Source: Streptacidiphilus neutrinimicus
GTDB taxonomy: Bacteria; Actinomycetota; Actinomycetes; Streptomycetales; Streptomycetaceae
NCBI RefSeq assembly: GCF_000787815.1
Contig: NZ_BBPO01000011.1
Span: forward strand, 49,050-110,291
DNA length: 61,242 bases
Direction of reading: 5' to 3'
Positions within the stretch are counted from its first letter, which is position 1. The number at the start of each line of letters is the position of its first letter. Positions 42,956 to 52,122 of the stretch are shown one piece after another. The position numbers and the translations under genes were made by a program. The notes beneath the pieces are model-generated. The model was not told where the DNA came from, ran no database searches, and saw nothing but the letters and a program-made list of their open reading frames with translations.

Positions 42956-43558
42956 TCAGGGGCGGGACCAACGGGGCTCATAGACCCGCCACTCCTTTTC
43001 CCATGCCTCCTGGTCGCGGCGGTCGAGTCGGGAGCGCGCGATCGCGCCGGCGCCCAGCAGCACCGCGTCCGCTCCGACCATCACGAGCAGCGCCGACAGG
43101 GCTGCGGTGCTGACGAGGTTCGCCGTCGTGGCCGGCCCAGTGGACAGATTCCCCGCCGGGTCGAGCCAGATCCGAACGTGGCCCCCGACTCGCTCGGAGG
43201 CCGCCACTTCGACGCTGCCTTGATGCGTCGTGCCGTCCGCGGCGGTCCAACTCACCTGCGCCATGTCACCACCCACACCGGCCGGGTACGGCTGGCCGAC
43301 GACACGGGCCTGCACCGGACGCAGACCTCGCTCCACCTGCTGGGCGTGCGTGCGTCCCTGCTGAAAGAGCGACAATCCGAGCAGCGCACACAGAACCGTC
43401 ACCGCGACCAGCGCCAGCGCCTGAACCTCCAGCAGCGCTGAGCGCCACCGGTCGCTGGGCCGCCGCAGCACGCTGTGACGGCGCGCACGCGCCATGGCCA
43501 GAAGCGAACGACTCGGAGCTCCGGCGGACGGACGAGGATCGGCTGCGGGCGCGGCCAT
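42956..43558 (-). CDS. Rv1733c-like membrane protein
   Basis: A 200-residue protein with two membrane helices: about 48-68 (VQALALVAVTVLCALLGLSL) and about 145-170 (AALSALLVMVGADAVLLGAGAI), with an extracytoplasmic domain between (VERGLRPVQARVV ... VSWTAADGTTHQGSVEVAA ... VRIWLDPAGNLSTGP). This is the layout of Rv1733c, a DosR-regulon antigen of unknown function. The ATG at 43558 follows GGAGGGCAG. An OsdR-like box is 121 bp upstream. A degenerate copy of its 5' region is at 71-195. Confidence 0.87.
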   Translation of the reverse strand: MAAPAADPRPSAGAPSRSLLAMARARRHSVLRRPSDRWRSALLEVQALALVAVTVLCALLGLSLFQQGRTHAQQVERGLRPVQARVVGQPYPAGVGGDMAQVSWTAADGTTHQGSVEVAASERVGGHVRIWLDPAGNLSTGPATTANLVSTAALSALLVMVGADAVLLGAGAIARSRLDRRDQEAWEKEWRVYEPRWSRP

Positions 43559-43646
43559 CGGACTGCCCTCCTTCGGTGCCTGCGATGCCCTACGCGCGGC
43601 TGACTGCACCGCTACGACAAGGCTCGCCACGCCGACCCGATCCCGA
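43522..43646. repeat. Copy B of the Rv1733c-like 5' region repeat
   Basis: This stretch, covering the first 12 codons and most of the leader of the Rv1733c-like gene, is closely matched at 71-195. It also lies beside GGACC-AGCC-GGTCC (43649-43662), a perfect inverted repeat with DosR-like geometry. Confidence 0.7.
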
Positions 43647-43671
43647 CAGGACCAGCCGGTCCCCACCAGGT

Positions 43672-43685
43672 CCGCCGAACGGCCC
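43672..43685. promoter_or_regulatory. OsdR/DosR-like box (CCGCCGAACGGCCC)
   Basis: Matches 10 of 12 fixed positions; 121 bp before the Rv1733c-like start. It is the rightmost box I found. Confidence 0.5.
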
Positions 43686-44064
43686 TATCCCACGTCCCCG
43701 CAGCCCTCCCCTCAGACTCAAACAGCAGGGAACTGCCGAGTTCGCGCCGCAGCCGTGAGATACGCCCTCAGGGGCGGTCGCCCTGGAAGAGACGGCACGA
43801 CGGCATCGGCTGATGGCGCAGGCGTCCGGCCCTTCCACCAGGCTGCCCGACCGCCGGCTGCCCCGCCGCTCGGGGACGGCGGGACCACTCCAGGTCTCCA
43901 GTTCGCGGTCGACGTCGAGTGTCGGCAGGCAGTCCCAGCGGGGGTCGCGGCAGATCGCGTTGTGGCGGGCTCCGCTGGAGGCGGGCACGCCCGCGCGGAA
44001 CGCGCGGATGGGTGCCCTTGGCAGGGGCAGGCTGGACCGGCGGCGAGCGCCCGATACTTGCCGC
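43686..44064. other. 379-bp gene-free stretch
   Basis: No convincing reading frame. It separates the last regulon promoter from the MmyB-type regulator gene and is the right boundary of the box-containing half of the window. Confidence 0.5.
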
Positions 44065-44970
44065 ATGAACGCGATAGCGCGCGAGGGGTCGCGGCTCGGG
44101 GAGTTCCTGACGAGCCGGCGTGCCGGGCTGACGCCGGCCGACGTGGGTCTGCCCGACTACGGGGACAGGAGGCGGGTGCCCGGACTGCGTCGTGAGGAGG
44201 TGGCCCAGCTTGCCGGCGTCAGTGCGGCCTACTACGTCAGGCTGGAGCAGGGCGTCGCGCTGAACGCCTCGCCGCAGGTCCTCGACGCGCTCGCGGCGGC
44301 GCTGAAGCTCGACGAAGCCGAGAGGCGTCATCTGCACGACCTGTCCGGCAGCGCCCGGCGGAAGAAGCGCAGCCGGCTGCCCGCCGAGCAGGTCACCGCG
44401 GCGATGCGGCAGTTGACAGCCAGTTTCGGCGACGCCCCGGCCATCCTGCTCGGACGACGCTCGGACGTGCTGGCCTGGAACCGCCCAGGCCACGCCTTGT
44501 TCGCCGGGCACCTGGACCCGGACAGCCCCAACCATCCAGCGTCACGCCCCAACACCGCCCGGCTCGTCTTCCTCGATCCGCACACCCGGGAGCTCTACAC
44601 CGACTGGCCGAGGAAAGCCCGGGACGCCGTGGGCAAGCTGCGACTCGCCGTCGGGGACTATCCCGACGACCCGCAGCTCGCCTCACTGATTGGCGAACTG
44701 ACCATGCGCAGCGCCGAGTTCGCCGAGCTGTGGGCGCAGCACCGGGTGCGCGCCTGGGATCTGGCCCAGTACCGGATGCACCACCCGACCGTGGGAACCA
44801 TGGACGTGCTGCAGCAGTCGCTGGCCATGCCCGCAGCACCGGGTATCCGCCTGGTGGTGGTAACCGCCGAACCCGGATCCTCCTCACAGGCAGCGCTGCA
44901 GCTGCTCGCTGCCACAACGATCGCCCCGGCGCCCGCTTCCACCCCGGTGAGCATGCTCCGGCACCACTGA
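44065..44970 (+). CDS. XRE-family regulator with MmyB-like ligand domain
   Basis: A 301-residue protein. N-terminal HTH: LGEFLTSRRAGLTPADVGLP, VPGLRREEVAQLAGVSAAYYVRLEQG. The C-terminal MmyB-like PAS fold includes VLAWNRPGHALFAGH, RLVFLDPHTRELYTDWPRKA and RLVVVTAEPGSSSQ. These regulators are common in streptomycetes and often control a neighbouring redox gene; here the Ohr gene lies 186 bp downstream on the same strand. The ATG at 44065 has no strong ribosome site. Confidence 0.9.
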   Translation: MNAIAREGSRLGEFLTSRRAGLTPADVGLPDYGDRRRVPGLRREEVAQLAGVSAAYYVRLEQGVALNASPQVLDALAAALKLDEAERRHLHDLSGSARRKKRSRLPAEQVTAAMRQLTASFGDAPAILLGRRSDVLAWNRPGHALFAGHLDPDSPNHPASRPNTARLVFLDPHTRELYTDWPRKARDAVGKLRLAVGDYPDDPQLASLIGELTMRSAEFAELWAQHRVRAWDLAQYRMHHPTVGTMDVLQQSLAMPAAPGIRLVVVTAEPGSSSQAALQLLAATTIAPAPASTPVSMLRHH

Positions 44971-45156
44971 CCCGGGCGCTGCGCGCCCCGACAGCACCTG
45001 CCGCCGGACCTTGCAGCTGCCGCACGGCACCGCGTCGGCCATGGCTCGCTCGCCCCTGCCCTGGTCCGGCCGACACCCCCACCCTTCACCCACCAGAACC
45101 GCGCGCCCGCGCATCATCCGGCGCGTCCTGCACCGACCCCGAGGGAAGGCACAAAC

Positions 45157-45585
45157 ATGTCCACGTCCACGCTCTACACCACCGAGGCGATCTCGACCGG
45201 CGACGGCCGCAACGGCGAGGTCCGCACCGCCGACGGCGTCCTCGACGAACTCCTGGCCGTCCCGAAGGAGATGGGCGGCCCCGGCGGCGACAGGACCAAC
45301 CCCGAGCAGCTCTTCGCAGCCGGCTACGCCGCGTGCTTCCACAACGGCCTGCGGCTGGTCGCCGCCGGACAGAAGGCCCTCGTCACCGATTCCACCGTGA
45401 CCGCCGAGGTGAGCCTGCTCGCCATCGCCGACGGTCGCTTCACTCTGGCCGTCACGCTCACCGCCCACCTGCCGGGCCTCGACCAGGCCACGGCCGACCA
45501 GCTCGTCCTGGCGACCCACCAGGTGTGCCCCTACTCCAACGCCACCCGGGGCAACATCGAGGTGACCCTGAGCGCCACCGTCTGA
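45157..45585 (+). CDS. ohr: Organic hydroperoxide resistance protein (OsmC/Ohr)
   Basis: A 142-residue thiol peroxidase with both catalytic cysteines in their expected contexts: AAGYAACFHNGL (peroxidatic) and HQVCPYSNATRGN (resolving). It reduces organic hydroperoxides, usually with lipoamide as electron donor. The ATG at 45157 follows GGGAAGG. No OhrR-type MarR regulator is next to it; the MmyB-type regulator upstream may replace it. Confidence 0.93.
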   Translation: MSTSTLYTTEAISTGDGRNGEVRTADGVLDELLAVPKEMGGPGGDRTNPEQLFAAGYAACFHNGLRLVAAGQKALVTDSTVTAEVSLLAIADGRFTLAVTLTAHLPGLDQATADQLVLATHQVCPYSNATRGNIEVTLSATV

Positions 45586-46115
45586 CACGGCCCATCACCA
45601 CTCGGCCCTCGTCCCACCCCACGAGGATCGCGCACCCCACTGCTTCCGCGGTGAGTTGCGCGGTCCTCGTCGCGCACGCGGCCGCGGCCCTGGTCCTGGC
45701 CTTTCTCCGCCCACCTGGTACGCCCGTTCCGACGGGTTTCAGCTCCCCAGGGCTGCGTTGCCGAACGCCCCTGGTCGTGGCCGGCCTGCGCCGGGCCGAA
45801 GATCAATGCGAAGCGCTGGAGCAGCCTCTCGATCAGGGGGCCCGCCAGGCCGGCCAAGGTCACCGAAGCGTCAGCTGAGCCGACGACCTGCGAAGCGCGG
45901 AAGCGGCCGGGCACGGAGGCCGGCAAGCGCCGCTTCGCGGCCTCCAGTGAGCCTCGCGCCCTGAACGCGGGGGCGGGTGGCGGAACTTGACCGGTTCGGC
46001 GCCCCTCCGTTTCTGAAACGCCTCTGAGTGCGGTTCCGTCATCGGTGTTGGCATGCTGGGCCATCCTGATGCATTTCGCCGCGCGGGGGGCCTCGTACAG
46101 CCCTCCTCGGAAGAG
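45586..46115. other. 530-bp stretch without a clear gene
   Basis: Frames are open on both strands but none has a good start site or recognisable motif. A minus-strand frame (45531-46064) has a mixed composition and overlaps the ohr end, so it was not called. Confidence 0.45.
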
Positions 46116-46769
46116 ATGCTCACCGTGACTACTTCAACGGCATCGTCCGACCACAGGGTCCGCGCAGTCGCCTCCGAACGGCGTGTGGCTCGTCTTCGGT
46201 GCGCGGCCGTCGTGCGGATCGGCTTCGGTCTGGTCTGGGCGATCGACGCGTCCTTCAAATGGCTCCCTGGGTTCATCCACGGACAGACCCTCGGCGACGA
46301 ACTCGGTCAAGGCGCCGCTGTGCGGACCCCGGGGGTCCACCAGTGGATCCAGATGTGGCACATAGTCGCAACGGCAGCGCCAGGCGCCTTCGCGCTCGGT
46401 ACGGCACTGACGGAGACCTGCATCGCCGCAGGTCTGGTCTTCGGTGTCGTGAGCAACGCGGTCTTCGTCGGAAGTGCGCTCTACTCGCTCGGCATCTGGT
46501 CCTCAGCCGAAGCCTTCGGACTGCCATGGACGGCTCCAGGCATCACGGACCTGGGTCCTGCGGTGGCGTACGCCTTCGCGTCACTGGCCCTCTTCTGCGC
46601 GCAGGCCGGAGCCGCATGGAGTGTGGACGCCCGACTGCGGCCGAAGCTGGGCCGGCTGGCCTGGGTGGCCAGCCCCACCGTGGAAGAACTCCTGACCGGG
46701 TCCGACACGTCCCCCCGCCTGAGGGAACGAGCTTCTGGCGGGTGTGACGCAGGGGTCGGCCGCGGCTGA
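46116..46769 (+). CDS. DoxX-like membrane protein
   Basis: A 217-residue protein with four hydrophobic helices (VRIGFGLVWAIDASFKWLPGF; GAFALGTALTETCIAAGLVFG; AVFVGSALYSLGIWSSAEAFG; AVAYAFASLALFCAQAGAAW). The first helix, with its FGxxWxIDAxxKW pattern, fits DoxX-like proteins. DoxX proteins join respiratory or detoxifying membrane complexes. The start is the ATG at 46116; a GTG at 46125 is possible. Confidence 0.75.
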   Translation: MLTVTTSTASSDHRVRAVASERRVARLRCAAVVRIGFGLVWAIDASFKWLPGFIHGQTLGDELGQGAAVRTPGVHQWIQMWHIVATAAPGAFALGTALTETCIAAGLVFGVVSNAVFVGSALYSLGIWSSAEAFGLPWTAPGITDLGPAVAYAFASLALFCAQAGAAWSVDARLRPKLGRLAWVASPTVEELLTGSDTSPRLRERASGGCDAGVGRG

Positions 46770-47086
46770 GCTCCCATGCCTGCCCGCCCCAGGGCCGGGA
46801 TTCTGGGACAGGACGGTGTCCCAGTCGCAGGTCGACTCCAGCCAAGGACCGTTCCCTCCACGACGTGGTACACGTTGCTGCGCCCCGCTGTGCCGATGGG
46901 TGCTGCCGACAGGGGTTTGCCCGAAGACACGGGGGTAGGCGCTCATGACCCGTCCCGGCTCCACCCTGGATCCGGCCCGGGCCTGCCGATCGCCGTTTCG
47001 CGCAGCTGGGAACCGCCCGCCTGCCCGCCGCGGTGCCGCGCCCCCGCAAGACCCGGGGTGTGGCCAGCGGGGCGGAGGACCAGTCC
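46770..47086. other. 317-bp stretch without a clear gene
   Basis: No supported coding region. It may hold the promoter of the PP2C gene, but no clear -10/-35 pair could be chosen. Confidence 0.4.
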
Positions 47087-48928
47087 ATGCGCGGAATGCC
47101 CCGCAAGCGTGCCCACGTGTCCGGAACCAGGCAGCTGTACGTGCGGAGCGACAGCGGGCTCCCGGCTGAGCCCGAGGCGTGCCTCGTCGACCGGCATGCA
47201 GGCGGCGCCAGAACCCTTCTCCCGGCGCGTACGCCGGACGAGGGGAACCTCGTGGTCGGGGATCTGGGCGCCTACCTGATCGACGGCAACGGTCGGATCG
47301 TCGCCGTCAGCGAGCGTGCCCTGGCCCTGCTGCGCAGGGGCAGCGAGGAGCTGCTCGGTCAGGATCATCATGAGCTCCTGCACCGGGGGCCGGACGGCAG
47401 TGCCCTCGCGCGGGCCCAGTGCCCGGTCATGGACGCCGTCGTGTCCCGGAGCGCCAGCAGTGGTGACGGGTTGTGCTTCCTGCGCGGTGACGGGAGCTTG
47501 TTGCCGGTGCACTGGACCGCGACCCCTCACGCCGGGGACGAGGGCACGGCCGTGCTGGTGCTCTTCCATCCCGGCGAGGTCGCCGCGGAAGCAGCGACTG
47601 CTGTGACGCTGTCGGAGCTGGAACGCCTGGCCCTGCTCGCGGAGACCACCACTTCGCTGACGTCGACCTTGGACGAGGACGAGATCGTGGCCCGGCTCGC
47701 GCCGCTGGTGCTCCCGCGGCTGGCCGACTGGATGGTTGTCGACCTCACCGACGACACCGGCGACGTGTGGCGCACCCGCGTCGTCCACCACGACCACCGT
47801 GGCCTGGACCGACGCCCCGAGCTGGAGGGGCCGATGCCGGCGGTCACGCCTCAGTCGCCCAAGCCGCTGTCGCGTGCTCTTCGCGGCGGCGCTGCATCCC
47901 TGGCCGGCCCCGATGTCTACCTGGGGGAGCCGGACTCGGGCATCGCCGTGGTGCAGCGCGAACTCTTCGCTGCCACCGGCATGCACTCGGCCGCGATAGC
48001 CCCGGTGCGCGGCGCGCGAGAAATCCTCGGCGCTCTCACCCTGGGCCGCAGCGAGAACCCCGCCGCGTTCACCTCCCGCGACCTGACCCTGCTGGAGGAC
48101 ATCACCCGCCGCGCCGGCCTGGCGATCTCCAACTCCCGCCTGTACCAGCGCCAACGCCGCGTCTCGGAGACCATGCAGCGCCACCTCCTCCCCCAACTCC
48201 CCCAGCTGCCCGGAGTGCAGTTGCACGCCGCCTACCTGTCCGCGCCCGACGCGTCCCAGGTGGGAGGGGACTGGTACGACGTCTTCCCCCTCTCCGACCA
48301 CGCCACCGCCCTCGTCATCGGCGACGTCGTCGGCCACGACCTTGAGGCAGCCGCGGGCATGGCACAACTGCGCAGCATGCTCCGCGCACTGGCTTGGTCC
48401 CACCCGGGGCAGCCCAACCGGGCCGTCGAACAGCTCGACAACGCCATGACCCGCGTCACCGACCTGCCCATGGCGACCTTGATCTACGCCAGCCTGAGCC
48501 AGGACGCGGCAACCGGCGTCTGGACGCTGGCCTGGACCAACGCAGGTCACCCCCCACCACTGCTGGTCACCGGCGACGGCCGCGCCGACTACCTCCAAGC
48601 CCCCAGCACACTCCTGCTCGGCAGCGGCGTCACCGCGACCCGCAGCACCGCCCAGGCACTCCTGCCACCCGCATCCACTCTGCTGTTCTACACCGACGGC
48701 CTGATCGAGTCCCCCACCCGGGGCATCGACCCGGGCATGAGCCAACTGCGACGCCACGCCGCCGCTTTGGTCCACCACACGCTCGAAGGCTTCTGCGCCG
48801 GTCTCCTGGAACGCGTCCGCCCCCAGAACAACACCGACGACGTCGCCCTCCTCGCCCTACGCCTCCCACCGCTCGCCTCAGAACCGCAGCGTTCCTCCAT
48901 GACCTGGCCGGCAGGGGCCGCCTCGTAG
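47087..48928 (+). CDS. PAS-GAF-PP2C (SpoIIE-type) serine phosphatase
   Basis: A 613-residue protein: a PAS-like sensor (YLIDGNGRIVAVSERALALL about 60-165), a GAF domain (DEIVARLAPLVLPRLADWMV to AGLAISNSRL) and a PP2C/SpoIIE phosphatase with metal-binding GGDWYDVFPL, VIGDVVGHDLEAA and a terminal NNTDDVALLALRL. Such enzymes dephosphorylate STAS anti-anti-sigma factors; two STAS genes lie 6 kb downstream. The start at ATG 47087 follows GGAGGACC; a GTG at 47033 is possible. Confidence 0.9.
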   Translation: MRGMPRKRAHVSGTRQLYVRSDSGLPAEPEACLVDRHAGGARTLLPARTPDEGNLVVGDLGAYLIDGNGRIVAVSERALALLRRGSEELLGQDHHELLHRGPDGSALARAQCPVMDAVVSRSASSGDGLCFLRGDGSLLPVHWTATPHAGDEGTAVLVLFHPGEVAAEAATAVTLSELERLALLAETTTSLTSTLDEDEIVARLAPLVLPRLADWMVVDLTDDTGDVWRTRVVHHDHRGLDRRPELEGPMPAVTPQSPKPLSRALRGGAASLAGPDVYLGEPDSGIAVVQRELFAATGMHSAAIAPVRGAREILGALTLGRSENPAAFTSRDLTLLEDITRRAGLAISNSRLYQRQRRVSETMQRHLLPQLPQLPGVQLHAAYLSAPDASQVGGDWYDVFPLSDHATALVIGDVVGHDLEAAAGMAQLRSMLRALAWSHPGQPNRAVEQLDNAMTRVTDLPMATLIYASLSQDAATGVWTLAWTNAGHPPPLLVTGDGRADYLQAPSTLLLGSGVTATRSTAQALLPPASTLLFYTDGLIESPTRGIDPGMSQLRRHAAALVHHTLEGFCAGLLERVRPQNNTDDVALLALRLPPLASEPQRSSMTWPAGAAS

Positions 48929-49109
48929 CGAGCGCCGCCCGCTACGCGGCTTCGACGCCTCCACCGCACTGCGCGCACGGTGGATGCGGCTCGGATACGC
49001 CTTTGCCCCTTCGTTTGGTGGACGGCGCCGCCGAGTCTTCGCCTGGGTGATTGCCGTCCGACGACTGTCACGCCGACAGTGGAAGGACATGGTCGCGAGG
49101 AGGTGAGGC

Positions 49110-49523
49110 GTGCCCGCAGCGGGGATGCGCGACCGGACAAGGCCGTTGTTCCGCGTGACTGAACTGGACCTGAACCGCGGCCGATGGGTCGTCGACGCCG
49201 CCGACCGGGACGTCATCACCCGCCTGCTGCCCTCGCTGGACGCCCTGGCCCACCAGCGTGCCGACCATCCCTCCTCGGACCGCAGCCCACTGGTGCGGGA
49301 CGCCGCCGCGGATCCCACCCTGTATGCGGGCCAGGCCACTGGACGCCTGGCCTGGCTCCTGGTCGGCGTCGGCCGCGCACTCGAACCCCTCCTGTACCAC
49401 CAGCCCGTCCCCGGGGTGCCGACCGCGAGCACCCAGAAACGCCTGGCGGACGCCCAACATGTCCTGCTGCGGCTGCGCGCCCTGCTGCGCCTGGCCCGCG
49501 CTCACCAGGTGGCCCACCCATGA
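49110..49523 (+). CDS. Hypothetical protein
   Basis: A 137-residue soluble protein from a GTG start with AGGAGG before it. The sequence is helical and Leu/Ala/Arg-rich (VTELDLNRGRWVVDAADRDV, GRLAWLLVGVGRALEPLLYH, RLADAQHVLLRLRALLRLAR). No recognised motif. Coding character and ribosome site support it as a real gene. Confidence 0.65.
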   Translation: MPAAGMRDRTRPLFRVTELDLNRGRWVVDAADRDVITRLLPSLDALAHQRADHPSSDRSPLVRDAAADPTLYAGQATGRLAWLLVGVGRALEPLLYHQPVPGVPTASTQKRLADAQHVLLRLRALLRLARAHQVAHP

Positions 49524-49595
49524 CCGCGCCCGGGTCACCATCCGCATCGAGGACCTCGTCCAGGCTCAGCTCCCTGCAGGTTCCCCGGGGCGCGG

Positions 49596-50000
49596 TCAGA
49601 GGCTTCCGACGACCTTGCGGGGGGTGATGCGGACGACCACGCGCTGGGCGTCGTTGACCGAGTCCGGGTTGAACTCGCGGTACTTCTTGCCGCTGTACTT
49701 CATCGAGAGTTCGTCGATGAGTTCCTGGCCGCCCTCGGTGCTGAGCTGGGCGGTGCCGCGGATCTCGGCGTACTCGTACGGCGAGTCGAAGAGTTGGAGC
49801 AGCACCGCCACGCGCGGGTCGCGGCGAAGGTTCTTCTCCTTGCGGCGGTCCACGGTCGTCGAGATCAGCACGTCGTCGCCGTCGCGCTTCACCCATACCG
49901 GGGACACCTGCGGGCTTCCGTCGGGCTGGATGGTGGCGATGTTGACGAAGACGGGGCCGTCGAGCACTGCCTTGAGCTTGTCACTGAGCACAGCGGACAT
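49596..50000 (-). CDS. F420/FMN-binding split-barrel oxidoreductase (PPOX class)
   Basis: A 134-residue protein with the split-barrel pattern: VLDGPVFVNIATIQPDGSPQ, VSPVWVKRDGDDVLISTTVDRRKEKNLRRDPRV and a C-terminal RVVVRITPRKVVG. This is the size and pattern of PPOX-class F420-dependent oxidoreductases (Rv1155-like), using F420 in actinobacteria. The ATG at 50000 follows GGAAGGA. Last of a likely operon with the small protein and catalase genes. Confidence 0.87.
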   Translation of the reverse strand: MSAVLSDKLKAVLDGPVFVNIATIQPDGSPQVSPVWVKRDGDDVLISTTVDRRKEKNLRRDPRVAVLLQLFDSPYEYAEIRGTAQLSTEGGQELIDELSMKYSGKKYREFNPDSVNDAQRVVVRITPRKVVGSL

Positions 50001-50078
50001 GATGAGTCCTTCCAAAGGCGTTAGAACGTCCCCCCTCTGGGTCTCCCGCCGGACGCGCCGCGAGTGGCGGGCGCTCTT

Positions 50079-50243
50079 CTAGCCCTCGATGGACGGCGGC
50101 CGGCCACGCTCAGGGACCTCGGGATCCGTGTCCGCCCGGTGCCTCACGTCGCGCGGTGTCGGCGTCACGACAGCGCGCCGCTCGGCGGAGCGCTCGCGGA
50201 TCTCCTCGTCCTGGACTCGGGCGTCGTCATCGGGGACGGTCAT
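50079..50243 (-). CDS. Small highly charged protein, 54 residues
   Basis: A short gene read on the minus strand from ATG 50243 to the stop at 50079. It starts MTVPDDDARVQDEEIRERSA and ends PPSIEG, with an Asp/Glu/Arg-rich, probably disordered chain. The ribosome site is excellent (AAAGGAG, 6 nt spacing). It lies between the catalase and split-barrel genes on the same strand with 70-78 bp gaps. Function unknown. Confidence 0.65.
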   Translation of the reverse strand: MTVPDDDARVQDEEIRERSAERRAVVTPTPRDVRHRADTDPEVPERGRPPSIEG

Positions 50244-50313
50244 CGAAGACTCCTTTCGCCTTGGCTCACGTGGACGTGTGCGTCGCCCGCAGCCCGGTCA
50301 CCGGGCGCGGCGG

Positions 50314-51831
50314 TCACGCCTTGTGCTGCATGGCTGTGCGGGCCGGGTTGGCCTGCTGTTCCGCCTTGGGGTCCTTCTCCCCCGCCTTGGCGGAGACGCC
50401 CTCGCGGACCCGCCGGCCCACGTCCGGGTCGATGTTCGCCCAGTACTCGAACGCGCGGTGCAGGACGGGCTCACTGACCCCGTTCAACAGGTGCCCCACG
50501 ACGTTGTCGATCAGCCGGGCGCGGGCGTCGTCGTCCATGACCTCGCGCACCAGGGTGCCCGCCTGGCCCCAGTCGTCGTCCTCGGCGTGGTCGACGTAGG
50601 CCGCGCGGGTGATCTCCCCGCTGACCTCCCAGCTCGGCGGCGGGCCTGAGACGGCAGGATCGGCGGCCGGGCCGCCCTTGGAGTTGGGGGCGTACACGGG
50701 GTCGGCGGCCTTGCGGTACGCCATCGCCCCGTCCTTGGAGTACGAGTGCACCGGCACGGTCGGCGCGTTGACCGGCAGCTGCTGGTAGTTGGCGCCGATG
50801 CGGTAGCGGTGCGCGTCCGCGTAGGCGAACAGTCGCGCCAGGAGCATGCGGTCGGGGCTGGGGCCGATTCCGGGGACGAAGTTGTTGGGCTGGAACGCCG
50901 CCTGCTCGATCTCCGCGTGGTGGTCGGTGGGGTTGCGGTCCAGCGTGAGCCGGCCGACCTCGATCAGCGGATAGTCCCCGTGCGGCCAGACCTTGGTCAG
51001 GTCGAACGGGTTGAACCGGTAGGTCGCCGCCTCCTCGTACGGCATGACCTGGACGAACATCGTCCAGCTCGGGTACTGCCCGTCGCGGATGTGCTCGAAC
51101 AGGTCACGCGTGTGGTAGTCCGTGTCGACCGCAGCCATCTGGTCGGCCTCGTCCTGGGTGAAGCATTCAATGCCCTGGTCGGTCTTGAACTGGTACTTCA
51201 CCCAGAACCGTCGGCCCTGCTCGTTGATCCACATGTAGGTGTGCGAGCTGTAGCCGTTCATGTGCCGCCACGTGCGAGGGATCCCGCGGTCCCCCATCAG
51301 CCACGTCACCTGGTGGGCGGTCTCGGGCGAGAGGGTCCAGAAGTCCCACTGCATGTCGTGGTCCCGCAGGTTGTTGTCGGCTCGCCGCTTCTGGGAGCGG
51401 ATGAAGTGCTGGAACTTCATCGGGTCCTTCACGAAGAACACCGGGGTGTCGTTGCCGACCATGTCGTAGTTGCCCTGCGAGGTGTAGAACTTCAACGCGA
51501 ACCCGCGCGGGTCCCGCCAGGTGTCCGGGCTGCCGCGCTCCCCGGCCACGGTCGAGAACCGGGCCAGCACCTCCGTGCGGGTACCCGGCTGGAACACCGC
51601 GGCCTTGGTGTACGCGGACACGTCGCCGGTCACCTCGAAGTGCCCGAACGCGCCGCTGCCCTTGGCATGGGGCTGACGTTCCGGGACTCGCTCCCGGTTG
51701 AACTGGGCCATCTGCTCGATCAGGTACGCGTCCTGCAGCAGGATCGGGCCGCCCGGGCCTGCTGTCAGCGAGTGCTCATCGCTCTCGACGGGTGCGCCCG
51801 AATCGGTGGTCGTGGCCGGCACCTCGGTCAT
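50314..51831 (-). CDS. katA: Monofunctional haem catalase
   Basis: A 505-residue catalase that breaks down hydrogen peroxide. Catalytic histidine in [14 protein letters not shown], the asparagine in [17 protein letters not shown], and the haem-ligand tyrosine in [14 protein letters not shown] are all present, with the usual NADPH-type C-terminal region. Length matches small-subunit catalases. The ATG at 51831 (GAAGGAAGG upstream) begins [10 protein letters not shown] CatR-like regulator is not adjacent. Confidence 0.95.
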   Translation of the reverse strand: MTEVPATTTDSGAPVESDEHSLTAGPGGPILLQDAYLIEQMAQFNRERVPERQPHAKGSGAFGHFEVTGDVSAYTKAAVFQPGTRTEVLARFSTVAGERGSPDTWRDPRGFALKFYTSQGNYDMVGNDTPVFFVKDPMKFQHFIRSQKRRADNNLRDHDMQWDFWTLSPETAHQVTWLMGDRGIPRTWRHMNGYSSHTYMWINEQGRRFWVKYQFKTDQGIECFTQDEADQMAAVDTDYHTRDLFEHIRDGQYPSWTMFVQVMPYEEAATYRFNPFDLTKVWPHGDYPLIEVGRLTLDRNPTDHHAEIEQAAFQPNNFVPGIGPSPDRMLLARLFAYADAHRYRIGANYQQLPVNAPTVPVHSYSKDGAMAYRKAADPVYAPNSKGGPAADPAVSGPPPSWEVSGEITRAAYVDHAEDDDWGQAGTLVREVMDDDARARLIDNVVGHLLNGVSEPVLHRAFEYWANIDPDVGRRVREGVSAKAGEKDPKAEQQANPARTAMQHKA

Positions 51832-52122
51832 ACGTCCTTCCTTCCCAAGCATGCGGCGGACGGTGCCACACCGTCCGCGCGGGCCTCACGGTCCTGGGGC
51901 TCCTCCCCCCGTATCTCGATCCAAATCAAGCCGGCGGGTGGTTCCGCCGCTCGCTGAGGACTTGTCGGCCAGGGATCCCTGACGGAGACGCGCCATGCAA
52001 TGTCATGTTCCCGCCACAGCTCCCCTCTTACCCCACTGGTCGGGGTGGCACCACGATTCCGGCTGTCCCGTGTCGGCGGCAGCCGACACCCATTGGTTCC
52101 GCCTCGCATGTCAGGAGAAGAC

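Noticed and set aside
43590-44066. Minus-strand frame of 158 codons before the MmyB-type regulator
   Set aside because: No ribosome site, no recognisable domain, and it runs across the Rv1733c-like promoter region.
45531-46064. Minus-strand frame of 177 codons between ohr and the DoxX-like gene
   Set aside because: Overlaps the end of ohr and lacks a start site or family resemblance; a decayed gene cannot be excluded.
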